The translations under genes and the position numbers were made by a program. This document shows positions 44,449 to 52,931 of a stretch of 64,000 nucleotides of DNA, piece after piece. Below the pieces are notes generated by a model, which was not told where the DNA came from, made no database searches, and saw only the letters and a list, made by a program, of their open reading frames with translations. Source of the DNA: Virgibacillus_P tibetensis (GTDB taxonomy: Bacteria > Bacillota > Bacilli > Bacillales > Amphibacillaceae); contig NZ_JARZFX010000001.1 of NCBI RefSeq assembly GCF_036026595.1, positions 310,001-374,000 of the forward strand. Reading direction: 5' to 3'. The first letter of the stretch is position 1. Every line of letters starts with the position of its first letter.

Positions 44449-45420
44449 ATGAATAAAAATATAATTGGAATTGATATCGGCGGCACAACAGTTAAAATTG
44501 GAATGATTACGAATAATGGCGAAATAATAGATAAATGGGAAATACCCACAAATACCACTAATTCAGGAAAATCAATTATTGGTGATGTATGGACATCGAT
44601 TGAAAGAAAACTAGCGGTAACAAATATGAAAAAAACTACTATACTAGGCATTGGTATAGGTGCGCCTGGTTTCATCGATGGTGAATCGGGCTTCGTTTAT
44701 GAAGCTGTGAACATTGGATGGAAAGAGTACAACTTGGCTGTTGAATTAACAGGAAGGTCCAATTTGCCAGTATTTCTTGAAAATGACGCTAATATCGCTG
44801 CATTGGGTGAAAACTGGAAAGGCGCTGGGAACCAGGCAAGAAACCTTTTTGCTATTACTCTCGGTACAGGTGTTGGTGGAGGAATTATAGCGAATGGTGA
44901 GATTCTCAATGGTGATAATGGAATGGCTGGTGAAATTGGTCATATTACATTGGATCCAAATGGACTTCCTTGCAACTGCGGGCGACGCGGTTGCCTAGAG
45001 ACCGTTGCGTCTGCTACAGGGATTGTTCGCCAAGCTATGGATGCTATTGAACATGGAGCTAGTAATTCCCTGCTGAATCATTACCGGGATAATGGAAGGG
45101 TATCTGCTGAAGATATATTTAAATTAGCTGGAAATGGTGATTCAACCTGTAAAAAGATTATTAAAAATACTGCGAATGCCTTGGGTTTAATCATTGCAAA
45201 TATGGGCACAATAATTAATCCATCAAAAGTATTAATTGGTGGAGGTGTGTCAAAAGCAGGGGAGCAACTACGTCTGGAGATTGAACACGCCTTTCAAGAC
45301 TATGCCTTGCCTAGAGTTAAGAGCATATGTGAAATTAAAATTGCTAAACTAGGCAATGATGCAGGAATAATTGGCGGAGCATACTTAGTTAAACAAAAAA
45401 CACAAGATGTTAAATTTTAA
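44449..45420 (+). CDS. glcK: ROK-family glucokinase
   Basis: A 323-residue kinase phosphorylating glucose with ATP. It has the phosphate-binding IGIDIGGTTVKIG at the N-terminus, catalytic D113 in LENDANIAALGE, LGTGVGGGII, and the ROK zinc motif with C175, C177 and C182 in CNCGRRGC preceded by EIGH. The length agrees with B. subtilis GlcK. It is coupled to yqgQ. Confidence 0.96.
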   Translation: MNKNIIGIDIGGTTVKIGMITNNGEIIDKWEIPTNTTNSGKSIIGDVWTSIERKLAVTNMKKTTILGIGIGAPGFIDGESGFVYEAVNIGWKEYNLAVELTGRSNLPVFLENDANIAALGENWKGAGNQARNLFAITLGTGVGGGIIANGEILNGDNGMAGEIGHITLDPNGLPCNCGRRGCLETVASATGIVRQAMDAIEHGASNSLLNHYRDNGRVSAEDIFKLAGNGDSTCKKIIKNTANALGLIIANMGTIINPSKVLIGGGVSKAGEQLRLEIEHAFQDYALPRVKSICEIKIAKLGNDAGIIGGAYLVKQKTQDVKF

Positions 45421-45486
45421 CTGTTTCTTTTTTATCCGTAATCTATTAAAATATAACCTTAACAAATAACTATTTTATAAGAACTA

Positions 45487-45513
45487 TGAAACTTTTTGTT
45501 AACCTAATACGTC
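45487..45513 (+). promoter_or_regulatory. ECF-sigma (SigM-like) promoter of the LTA synthase gene
   Basis: Perfect TGAAAC at 45487-45492 with CGTC at 45510-45513 after 17 bases. TGAAAC-N17-CGTC fits SigM-type promoters, and in B. subtilis an LTA synthase paralogue (yfnI) is SigM-controlled. Confidence 0.6.
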
Positions 45514-45626
45514 ATATAGAGTAGTCAATTATATGTTTTGAAAACTGCTATAACGGGTAAGTAATTATAATTATAAAATTAAGATTAACTTTGATAAAGC
45601 ATGAATTGTATACCAGGAGGATAACT

Positions 45627-47549
45627 ATGAATTTATTTAAAGCTAAAATACCACTGTTTTTAATTGCAACTATATTATTTGGTCTGAAAACCTATATTGT
45701 TTACCGTTTTGTATTTAGTATTGATTTAGAAAACTCGATGCAGGAGTTAATTCTATTTATAAATCCGTTTGTTTCTGCATTTCTGATTTTTGCATTAAGC
45801 GTTTGGTTTAAAAAGCAGTCACGTCAGATGAAGTTTATCCGTTACACTGCTCTTATTGGAACGCTGGTAATATTTGCGAACATGGTTTTCTATCGTTCAT
45901 TCACTGATTTCATTACAATACCGCAATTATTTCAAGCTAGTAATGCCGCGGATTTAGGTTCAAGTGTTTTAACATTAATTAAACCGCTTGACGTGCTGTT
46001 ATTTGCTGATGTTCTTGCGTTATGGTATTTGAGTAAAAAGAAAGAAACAAGAATGGCTGTTAGCTATCCGCGCAGTGGAAAAGTATTTGCATTAGCAATG
46101 TCATTTGTATTGCTTGCAGGGAACTTCTTCCTCGCTGAGATGGAAAGACCGCAATTGTTTGAACGTGGCTTTGATCGAGAGTATCTAGTTAAAAATATAG
46201 GCCTCTTTAATTTCCATGCCTATGATATAGCAATGCATTCCAAGACAAAGACTCAACGTGTATTTGCCGATGGTAATGAATTGCCGGAAATTCAGGATTA
46301 TATTGAAGAAAATATAAGAAGTAACGAAACATCGGATTTGTTTGGCGTAGCAGAAGATAAAAATGTAATCTTTATCTGGGCGGAGTCGATCCAGAGCTTC
46401 GTTATAGATAATGATGTTTACGGACAGGAAATTACCCCGTTTTTAAACAGTTTGACAACCGATGAAGATACGTATTACTTTGAAAATTTTTATCATCAAA
46501 CGGAACAAGGGAAAACATCAGATTCAGAGTTTTTAATTGAAAATTCATTATACCCACTGTCAAGGGGTGCAGCTTTCTTTACTCATGCACAAAATGAATA
46601 CCATGGTCTTTCTGAAATGATGAAGGAAAAAGATTATTATTCTGCTGTGTTTCATGCAAATAATAAAAGTTTCTGGAACAGAGAACAAATGTACGACAGC
46701 TTGAAAGTGGACCATTTTTATGGGCAGGATGCATATGAAATAACAGATGAAAACTCTGTTGGGTGGGGCTTGAAAGATAAACCGTTCTTTGAGCAATCAA
46801 TTAAATACCTGCAATCACTGGAAGAACCGTACTATTCAAAGTTCATAACACTGACTAACCACTTTCCTTTTGAACTAGATGAAGAAGATAAGTCGATAGA
46901 TCCGTATGATTCTAATTCAAATACACTGAATAATTTCTTTCCAACTGTAAGATATATGGACGAAGCGATTGAATTATTCTTTGACCAATTAAAAGATGCT
47001 GGGTTATACGAAGATTCTGTCATAGTCATAATGGGTGATCATGATGGGATTAGTGCGAACCATAACAAAGCAATGAGTATGTATTTAGATAAAGAAGAAA
47101 TCACACCATTTGACTATGTTCAATTACAACGTGTACCCTTCTTCATTCATATTCCAGGGCACGGCGAGGGTGAAATTAAATCAGAGGTTTCAGGACAAAT
47201 TGATGTGAAACCAACATTACTGCACATGTTAGGCATTGAGACTGATAATGACATCTATTTTGGTAATGATCTTTTCCACAATGACCGGAAAGGGTATATT
47301 GCTTTAAGGAATGGTGATTTCATTAGCGATGATTATGTTTCAACTAGCGGAGTATGTTATGACAGAAAAACCGGTGAAGCGATTGAAGTTGTAGAGAATG
47401 AAGCAGAAACAGAAACGGAATCTCAACCGGATGAATCTACAGACGCCTGTGCTTCAATAGGTGAAAAAGTTGAAAAGGAAATGGGGTATTCAGACGATTT
47501 GGTTTATGGAGACCTTTTCCGCTTCATAGATTTTGATCAAGATAACTAA
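45627..47549 (+). CDS. ltaS: LTA synthase family protein (YqgS-like)
   Basis: A 640-residue polyglycerolphosphate lipoteichoic acid synthase homologue. Five N-terminal transmembrane helices (about 5-175) are followed by an extracellular sulfatase-fold domain with catalytic T297 in GKTSD, ESIQSFVID, GDHDGIS and HIPGHG, and an acidic tail (about 585-610). It polymerises glycerol phosphate from phosphatidylglycerol. By position it is yqgS; which paralogue is the main LtaS cannot be decided here. The start at 45627 follows CAGGAGG; the frame from 45591 is over-extended. Confidence 0.93.
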   Translation: MNLFKAKIPLFLIATILFGLKTYIVYRFVFSIDLENSMQELILFINPFVSAFLIFALSVWFKKQSRQMKFIRYTALIGTLVIFANMVFYRSFTDFITIPQLFQASNAADLGSSVLTLIKPLDVLLFADVLALWYLSKKKETRMAVSYPRSGKVFALAMSFVLLAGNFFLAEMERPQLFERGFDREYLVKNIGLFNFHAYDIAMHSKTKTQRVFADGNELPEIQDYIEENIRSNETSDLFGVAEDKNVIFIWAESIQSFVIDNDVYGQEITPFLNSLTTDEDTYYFENFYHQTEQGKTSDSEFLIENSLYPLSRGAAFFTHAQNEYHGLSEMMKEKDYYSAVFHANNKSFWNREQMYDSLKVDHFYGQDAYEITDENSVGWGLKDKPFFEQSIKYLQSLEEPYYSKFITLTNHFPFELDEEDKSIDPYDSNSNTLNNFFPTVRYMDEAIELFFDQLKDAGLYEDSVIVIMGDHDGISANHNKAMSMYLDKEEITPFDYVQLQRVPFFIHIPGHGEGEIKSEVSGQIDVKPTLLHMLGIETDNDIYFGNDLFHNDRKGYIALRNGDFISDDYVSTSGVCYDRKTGEAIEVVENEAETETESQPDESTDACASIGEKVEKEMGYSDDLVYGDLFRFIDFDQDN

Positions 47550-47552
47550 AAT

Positions 47553-47590
47553 AAGAAGCTGTTTCAACATTGTTGAAACAGCTTCTTTTT
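47553..47590 (+). terminator. terminator after ltaS-like gene
   Basis: AAGAAGCTGTTTCAACA pairs perfectly with its complement across a one- to three-base loop, followed by TTTTT. Confidence 0.92.
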
Positions 47591-47734
47591 ATAAAATTAA
47601 CGAAAAATAGACAGAATTCCCTCCAAAGTTTTCATTTAAGTGGGGGAGATGAATGGGAGAGAGGATAAATCTTTTTCAGTTCTGTTGGCTCACTGCCCCA
47701 GTCCTATAATTATCGGATTTTATTTTTTATCATA

Positions 47735-47765
47735 CAAAAAAGCTAACTGAAAAGTTAGCTTTACT
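47735..47765 (-). terminator. terminator of the DUF2759 gene
   Basis: On the minus strand AAAGCTAACT / AGTTAGCTTTTTTG forms a hairpin followed by a T-run just after the stop of the 56-residue gene. Bases 47600-47730 hold nothing recognisable. Confidence 0.85.
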
Positions 47766-47788
47766 CAATCATATTGTTTAGTTGTTCT

Positions 47789-47959
47789 TTAACCAGCGAT
47801 CTCAGATATAATAGTAGCAATTGAGAAAAAACCAAAGGCTAAGGCAGAGATTGCCGAGAATGCCAAAGCAAAAACATTTTTGTATTTAAGTTGACGGATA
47901 ACAGATACAACCGACAATAGAGCAACTATTAGTAGTAAAATTGCTAATACGATATGCAT
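47789..47959 (-). CDS. yqgW: DUF2759 small membrane protein (YqgW-like)
   Basis: A 56-residue protein with two hydrophobic helices joined by a short basic loop: MHIVLAILLLIVALLSVVS, then RQLKYKN, then FALAFSAISALAFGFFSIAT. A GGAGG box lies 11 bases upstream and a terminator follows. It sits beside the metallo-beta-lactamase gene as yqgW does beside yqgX. The function is unknown. Confidence 0.8.
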   Translation of the reverse strand: MHIVLAILLLIVALLSVVSVIRQLKYKNVFALAFSAISALAFGFFSIATIISEIAG

Positions 47960-48125
47960 TTATTTTCATCCTCCTTGTATGTTTCCTAATTCTCATGATT
48001 GGTATAGGAATTACATTTGTATTATTATGTAACTAAGCAGTTATATTATATATTTTATAGTATAAGTGTTATTTTGTCGAGGCAAATCATATTGATTTTT
48101 ATAATTACTTACAGGAGGTTCGTAT

Positions 48126-48749
48126 ATGAATGTTAAAAGTATGTCGCTAGGCCCTTTAGGTACCAATTGTCATATTGTATATGATGATCAACATGCTATT
48201 ATCGTAGATCCAGGAGGTGAGGCTGCTACCATTATAGATTATATACAGAAGGAGGGGCTCACAACTGCTGCTATCTTATTAACACACGCTCATTTCGATC
48301 ATATAGGAGCTGTAGAAGACCTTAGATATCATTATAATGTAGATGTGTATATTCATGAAGCAGAAGCTTCTTGGCTCGAAAATCCCCATTTAAATAGATC
48401 GGCCCTATTTACGGGGGAAAGTATTATAACTAAAAAAGCCGAACAATTATTATTACCGGGCAATATGACAATAGGAGAGATTCAGTTTGAAGTAATACAT
48501 ACACCTGGACACTCGCCAGGAAGTGTAAGTTTTATTTTTAATGATGCATCATTTGTAATTAGTGGAGATGTCTTATTCTTTCAAGGAATTGGTCGGACAG
48601 ATTTACCAGGAGGGAATGGAAAGCAGCTGGAAGAAAGTATTAAAGATAAGCTATATAAGTTAGGTGATAACTTTATAGTCTATCCTGGACACGGTCCTAA
48701 TACCACCATAGGTAATGAGAAGTCTAATAATCCTTTTTTCAGTGTATGA
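48126..48749 (+). CDS. yqgX: MBL-fold hydrolase YqgX (glyoxalase II-like)
   Basis: A 207-residue metallo-beta-lactamase-fold enzyme with THAHFDHIG (H54, H56, D58, H59), a further HTPGHSPGS ligand motif, ISGDVLFFQGIGRTDLPGG and YPGHGPNT. The sequence fits the hydroxyacylglutathione-hydrolase-like branch; in B. subtilis the thiol would be bacillithiol. The substrate is unproven. The RBS AGGAGG is strong, and a palindromic terminator follows. Confidence 0.93.
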   Translation: MNVKSMSLGPLGTNCHIVYDDQHAIIVDPGGEAATIIDYIQKEGLTTAAILLTHAHFDHIGAVEDLRYHYNVDVYIHEAEASWLENPHLNRSALFTGESIITKKAEQLLLPGNMTIGEIQFEVIHTPGHSPGSVSFIFNDASFVISGDVLFFQGIGRTDLPGGNGKQLEESIKDKLYKLGDNFIVYPGHGPNTTIGNEKSNNPFFSV

Positions 48750-48842
48750 GCTATTAGGATTCTTAAAAAGAGCTCACTTAAATAGTTGAACACAAAGTAA
48801 AACCAATAGATTATCAGCTGGAGTGAAATTCCAGGCTCAGTA

Positions 48843-48889
48843 AAACAAAAGAGCCCTGCTTACCTAGGTAAGCAGGGCTCTTTTGTTTT
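48843..48889 (+). terminator. bidirectional terminator between yqgX and DUF2626 gene
   Basis: A perfect palindrome about 46 bases long centred on CCTAGG, with A-tract and T-tract arms; it serves both convergent genes. Confidence 0.93.
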
Positions 48890-49132
48890 TTAATGTCCGA
48901 AACCTGGTATAAGTATAAACTCCGAATACCATGTAAAACCAACCATGAATACTGTACAATAAGCTCCGAATAGATACATATACATGCGTTCAGATAGTTT
49001 TAAATAACTTACTGTAAGGAAAAACACCGTTTGAACTAGGAATAGTAGTGCTGTTTTCTGCATATCTCCTACATAAAACATTACTGTGAAAATACCCGTC
49101 CAAAAGGCAAGCACACGAAACATGCGATCCAT
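48890..49132 (-). CDS. yqgY: DUF2626 membrane protein (YqgY-like)
   Basis: An 80-residue protein with three hydrophobic segments: MDRMFRVLAFWTGIFTVMFY at the start, a second at about 28-44 and a third at about 52-70, ending ILIPGFGH. The RBS AAAGGAGGGGG is very strong. It is convergent with yqgX. Conserved in Bacillaceae; the function is unknown. Confidence 0.85.
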   Translation of the reverse strand: MDRMFRVLAFWTGIFTVMFYVGDMQKTALLFLVQTVFFLTVSYLKLSERMYMYLFGAYCTVFMVGFTWYSEFILIPGFGH

Positions 49133-49206
49133 GCTTTCCCCCTCCTTTTAGGTAACCTTATCATTGTCATTATAAACGACGAATTCCATCTTGTAAATAA
49201 ATCTTG

Positions 49207-49905
49207 CTAAACATTTGTAAATTTTGCTACATAAGTGCAATTTTCACACCCTTTAAACATGTTTTCCTCCTCAATTAATTCAACATTTACAAAGAGAACT
49301 TCAAGCATGCCTTTGATAAAAGCGTTATGCATATTACAAATCACAGTGTGGTTAGTTGTTGCTAATTCTTTAAATGGACAATTTTTTATTTGAAACCTTA
49401 TACTATTTGTGTTTTGGTTATAATGGAATGTTGGATACATTCCTAACATTGTTGCTGCACTCTCTAATAGGCGGATTTTCTTTTCAACTGTCAAGTCTTT
49501 GGAAAGTGGCATTGCTCGGTAATTTTCCATTACCTTGGTTCCGTATTTCTTCCCAGTCAGATACAAGGCCTTCCGTCCGGGTTCACCTAATTCGACGAAT
49601 GTTTCAATTGCAATAGAAGAAAGCAGCTTGTAATCACGATGTGGAAAGTTTAGTTCAATCACTTCGTCAGAAAGTCTGTATATCCGGCTGGGCCTTCCTC
49701 CTTTTCCAGTCTTTTGGGAGTAAGAAACAACCATATTAATATCTTCTAATTTTGATAAATGGAGTCTTGCTACATTAGGATGAATATCAAATTTTTCTGC
49801 AATTGATAAGACACTGACTTCTTTTTTTTCTTGGATGATGTATTGGTATATAGCATATCTGGTTGGATCACTTAGTACATTTGTCACTTTTAGTGTACGT
49901 TCCAT
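49207..49905 (-). CDS. winged-HTH transcriptional regulator with C-terminal Cys cluster
   Basis: A 232-residue product. The ArsR/DeoR-like winged HTH (about 1-80: LSDPTRYAIYQYIIQ, HPNVARLHLSKLEDI, GGRPSRIYRLS) is followed by a helical effector domain. The C-terminus carries C176 (NCPFKE), C190 (ICNMH), C220 and C223 (GCENC), a spacing suited to a metal or iron-sulfur cluster, as in SufR-type sensors. It lies next to comG but on its own transcript. In B. subtilis this position holds mgsR, so it is not an orthologue. GAGGTGA precedes the ATG. Confidence 0.85.
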   Translation of the reverse strand: MERTLKVTNVLSDPTRYAIYQYIIQEKKEVSVLSIAEKFDIHPNVARLHLSKLEDINMVVSYSQKTGKGGRPSRIYRLSDEVIELNFPHRDYKLLSSIAIETFVELGEPGRKALYLTGKKYGTKVMENYRAMPLSKDLTVEKKIRLLESAATMLGMYPTFHYNQNTNSIRFQIKNCPFKELATTNHTVICNMHNAFIKGMLEVLFVNVELIEEENMFKGCENCTYVAKFTNV

Positions 49906-49954
49906 CTAAATTCACCTCACCATAGTTAATACCTCTAGTATAATAGATATAGTA

Positions 49955-49988
49955 ATAAAAAAGAGGCTTTAACAACAGGTGTTAAAGA
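49955..49988 (-). terminator. terminator of the comG operon
   Basis: On the minus strand CTTTAACA / TGTTAAAG with a short loop is followed by CCTCTTTTTTATT, about 70 bases after the comGG stop. Confidence 0.75.
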
Positions 49989-50058
49989 ATGTACATATTT
50001 GGCGTCTTCATGGACTTTAATAAGTATTAAACCGAATTATTTATAACTGAGCCTGTAC

Positions 50059-50436
50059 TTATATTAAGTCATTTGTATCAAGAAAACTAAATAGGTTATA
50101 TACAGAACGTTTCGTAGTTGTTATGTTGAATTCCAAACGATACTTAGTTTGTGTTAGTGGGGTAAGGTTAATGTTTACTAATCCATCTGGAAATGAATAG
50201 GAAATTTGGGTGGCATGGTAGTTATTCGTAACGAATTCTTCTTTTAATTTTGTATGCCCCATTTGATATAAAGTTTCTATTATAACTTGTTCTAAATGAT
50301 TTTCTGTCATCTTAATTTCATTTTTGTAAGTAGAAATGTTACTGGTAAGGAAAATAAATACTAACGTGATAATAAATAAAATATACGGTAATACAAAGCC
50401 TTTTTCGTTACTTATAAAAAACAATGGTTTTTTCAT
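50059..50436 (-). CDS. comGG: competence minor pseudopilin ComGG
   Basis: A 125-residue last gene of comG. It begins MKKPLFFISNEKGFVLPYILF with a hydrophobic helix (about 13-35) after the KGF processing-like motif, and the rest is extracytoplasmic. ATG 50436 has AAGGAGA, 7 bases upstream. It overlaps the comGF 3' end. ComGG is a minor pseudopilin that assists pseudopilus initiation with ComGD-GE-GF. Identification rests mainly on position and topology. Confidence 0.8.
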   Translation of the reverse strand: MKKPLFFISNEKGFVLPYILFIITLVFIFLTSNISTYKNEIKMTENHLEQVIIETLYQMGHTKLKEEFVTNNYHATQISYSFPDGLVNINLTPLTQTKYRLEFNITTTKRSVYNLFSFLDTNDLI

Positions 50437-50857
50437 ATATTTCTCCTTCCAGTGAAGTGATTGTCGCATGAAAACCATAGGATAAGGGTATGAGATTCCA
50501 TTCTTTTACATTTTGCAAGTAAACTTCATGCCCAAGCCCATTGACTTGTCTCCTTATTTGATTATTATAGCTTCCAATAGTTGCTGTATTTCCGTTATCC
50601 AGGTTTAAAGAAAGACTTGATGAGCTAACCTGATAATCGGTAGCATTAATCATATCATTACGCAAAAACTGAAAGAATAATTGGATAGAGATTTCGTCAG
50701 GATTGACAGTATAACTACTTGCTTTTAATAAGTATCCTGCGAATGGTAACGTTAGTGCCAAAATTATAATCAGTAGAAGGGTGGAAATAAAAGTAAAACC
50801 TCGGTTATTTTGGTAAAAGGGCGTATAAACATATTTTTTCATTAAATTTCTTAACAT
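50408..50857 (-). CDS. comGF: competence minor pseudopilin ComGF
   Basis: A product of about 149 residues from the ATG at 50857 (or 50842), with an N-terminal GFTFISTLLLIIILALTLPFAG prepilin-type helix. An extracytoplasmic domain follows with QLFFQFLRNDMI and the IRRQVNGLGHEVYLQNVKEW strand region typical of ComGF. The start is uncertain because no strong RBS is visible; an earlier frame from 50926 lies inside comGE. It overlaps both neighbours. Confidence 0.85.
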   Translation of the reverse strand: MLRNLMKKYVYTPFYQNNRGFTFISTLLLIIILALTLPFAGYLLKASSYTVNPDEISIQLFFQFLRNDMINATDYQVSSSSLSLNLDNGNTATIGSYNNQIRRQVNGLGHEVYLQNVKEWNLIPLSYGFHATITSLEGEIYEKTIVFYK

Positions 50858-51146
50858 TTTCCCATTTTGCACATCCTTTAACGAATTCATTTTCCATTTT
50901 GAATTCAAATAACACCTCTTTTTCATCTATTGTTTCTATAGATGAAAAAGGAATTGTTTCGTTCTCTCCCCAAATATAATCTTGCAGTTCATCATGTAGT
51001 TGGTAGGATACCGCGCGGCGCTCACCTAGAATGGTACGCTCATAACTAAGTAGTGACAGCAGAGGAACTATAGTAGTAACAATCATCATCAGTAAACTGG
51101 AGGCAATTAAGACTTCAATTAAGGTAAATCCACTATTTTTTAACAA
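50805..51146 (-). other. comGE: ComGE portion with possible internal TTG start
   Basis: TTG at 51146 (minus strand), 113 codons, has AGCAGGT 5 bases upstream as a modest RBS and would give a product starting MLKNSGFTLIEVL. The length is close to B. subtilis ComGE. If used, a free ComGE could be made beside the fusion. Confidence 0.5.
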
Positions 51147-51557
51147 TATAGACCTGCTTTTCCCAAATGGAAAGATAATATCGTATGCATTATTTGGCGA
51201 TACCATTTGAATTGTCCTCGGTTGTTTTATCGTTCCATTTGGTTCAAATACAATAGTAGAATCAGTTCTCCAGTCCACTTTCCAGCCAGGAGGGTAGGAT
51301 CTAACAGCGAGCTGTTCCTTTGACCCCCTTAAGACAATATAATGATCGGCATAAAAAGTAATACGAACAAATTCCTCAGTTGTTGTGGATAAGCTCTGTA
51401 TATACAGCACATCAAACTCAAACATGTTGAGAAACTGCTGATCTTGACTTTCTTCTATAAGTGAAAAACTTAAGGGAACACTTAGTAGTAGTAATACCGA
51501 TAATGTTCCGAGCACAACAAGCAACTCTATTAAGGAAAAACCATTGTTACGGGTCAT
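50805..51557 (-). CDS. comGD: ComGD-ComGE fused in one reading frame (two prepilin domains)
   Basis: A 250-codon frame. Residues 1-137 are ComGD: MTRNNGFSLIELLVVLGTL type III prepilin signal, then a pseudopilin body ending FPFGKSRSI. Residues 138-250 are ComGE: LLKNSGFTLIEVLIASSLLM, a second complete prepilin signal and helix, then a body with Cys. No stop separates them, whereas B. subtilis has two genes. The start overlaps the comGC stop as TAATG. Either the stop was lost, or ComGE is made separately from an internal start at 51146. Minor pseudopilins of the DNA-uptake pseudopilus. Confidence 0.85.
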   Translation of the reverse strand: MTRNNGFSLIELLVVLGTLSVLLLLSVPLSFSLIEESQDQQFLNMFEFDVLYIQSLSTTTEEFVRITFYADHYIVLRGSKEQLAVRSYPPGWKVDWRTDSTIVFEPNGTIKQPRTIQMVSPNNAYDIIFPFGKSRSILLKNSGFTLIEVLIASSLLMMIVTTIVPLLSLLSYERTILGERRAVSYQLHDELQDYIWGENETIPFSSIETIDEKEVLFEFKMENEFVKGCAKWENVKKFNEKICLYALLPK

Positions 51558-51865
51558 TAGCTTACGTTAGGATTGGAGACTACACCATCATTATAGATTA
51601 ATTCCTTTTTATTAGAACACTCTTTTTGTTTAGAGGTTATATATTTTGGGACTAATTCCTGAAGAGTGCTAGGGTATGTCCCTACTTCAAGGTAATGAGC
51701 ATCTACTTGAGCCTGGACAACTGCCACAAGAGCGTCACATCCCTTATCGTGAACTTCTTTGCTTCTGCCACTTAGATTGGGAACTATAAGTATAATCAAT
51801 ATCGAAATGATCATTAGAACAATCAGCATTTCAATTAATGTAAATCCATTATTATTTTTAAACAT
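51557..51865 (-). CDS. comGC: major pseudopilin ComGC
   Basis: A 102-residue prepilin. The MFKNNNGFTLIEMLIVLMII signal has the G-F cleavage site and Glu at +5, and C43 and C83 probably form the intramolecular disulfide known for ComGC. It is processed by ComC and polymerises into the pseudopilus that pulls DNA through the wall. It lies 13 bases after comGB. The RBS is AAAGGAGA. Confidence 0.94.
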   Translation of the reverse strand: MFKNNNGFTLIEMLIVLMIISILIILIVPNLSGRSKEVHDKGCDALVAVVQAQVDAHYLEVGTYPSTLQELVPKYITSKQKECSNKKELIYNDGVVSNPNVS

Positions 51866-51878
51866 AATTATTCTCCTT

Positions 51879-52931
51879 TTAAATTGTTTTTATTAGCTGA
51901 AACATTGGCCACATTAGTGTCACATACACAAAAATGATAAAGCTTGCCAGTATAAGGAAGAAGATTGGCTGAATAAGTGTTATTGCCTTTATTATTTTAC
52001 GTTGCATTTCCTCTGTTAGTAATTCTGCATATATGGATAGGTCTTTCTCGAGTGCCTCCACATCAGCATTTTTTTGAAAAATGGCAGTTAGCTGATTTTC
52101 CAGCAGGCTGAACTGAGACAGGAGGGAAGTTATTTGAAATCCCTTCGTTAATTCTTCCGTCATTTTTTTGGAATAATGTGATATTACAGGAATCTTATTC
52201 TGTCTGCTTATGTGAAGTAGAATTTCTTTGAAAGGCATACCAGTTTTCAGGAGTGAACTGAAATGTGTGGCAAAGAGAAAGGAAATTTGAAGTTTGAGGA
52301 AATGTCGATAAACTGGAATTGTATTATAGAATTTTATTTGTTTTTCGATGCTTATCTTTTCTTTGATAATCCGCCATATAAATACACCCAGGCATAACAG
52401 GATAAACATTACTATTACGAGAAATACGAGTATGTCTATTATCATCATGGATACAGTTACTGTAAAAGAGGCTTCGGCGCTTGTGTGAAACAGGTCAACG
52501 AAAGAGGGGAGTACGGATTGCTTTATGAAATAAAGGAGTATTGAAAAGACAAAGAGAAGAATAAGAGGGTATCTTGCAAATTGTTGGAACTTCTGCGTAT
52601 ATTTCATCCGATGCTCATACATTTCAATGCACTTTCTAATACTCCCCGGTACGTCTCCGTTTGATCTGATGAAATACAGATAAGTTGTTATTGATTGGTG
52701 AAAGGAAACAGCCTCAAACGCTTCATCAATGGTATGTCCTTTTTTTAACGACTCCGTAATTGCTGCAGCAATTAGTGTCATTTGTTTATCCCACCCAATT
52801 ACTTCAAGGGCTGCTAATAGGGTATAGCCTTTTGATAATAATCGCTGTAATCTTTGTAAGAAGCGTAGTTGGAGTTCATTGTTTAGTGATGGTTTATGAT
52901 TTGTTATAAATCTCTTCAGATATATAGCCAT
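51879..52931 (-). CDS. comGB: type II secretion-like inner-membrane protein ComGB
   Basis: A 350-residue GspF/PilC family platform protein with two T2SSF domains. RLLSKGYTLLAALEVIG and KGHTIDEAF lie in the first domain, then two hydrophobic helices, FSSLLKTGMPFKEILLHISR in the second, and a final transmembrane segment (ILASFIIFVYVTLMWPMFQ). It anchors the pseudopilus assembly with ComGA. ATG 52931 follows AGAAGG by 9 bases and overlaps comGA. Confidence 0.93.
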   Translation of the reverse strand: MAIYLKRFITNHKPSLNNELQLRFLQRLQRLLSKGYTLLAALEVIGWDKQMTLIAAAITESLKKGHTIDEAFEAVSFHQSITTYLYFIRSNGDVPGSIRKCIEMYEHRMKYTQKFQQFARYPLILLFVFSILLYFIKQSVLPSFVDLFHTSAEASFTVTVSMMIIDILVFLVIVMFILLCLGVFIWRIIKEKISIEKQIKFYNTIPVYRHFLKLQISFLFATHFSSLLKTGMPFKEILLHISRQNKIPVISHYSKKMTEELTKGFQITSLLSQFSLLENQLTAIFQKNADVEALEKDLSIYAELLTEEMQRKIIKAITLIQPIFFLILASFIIFVYVTLMWPMFQLIKTI

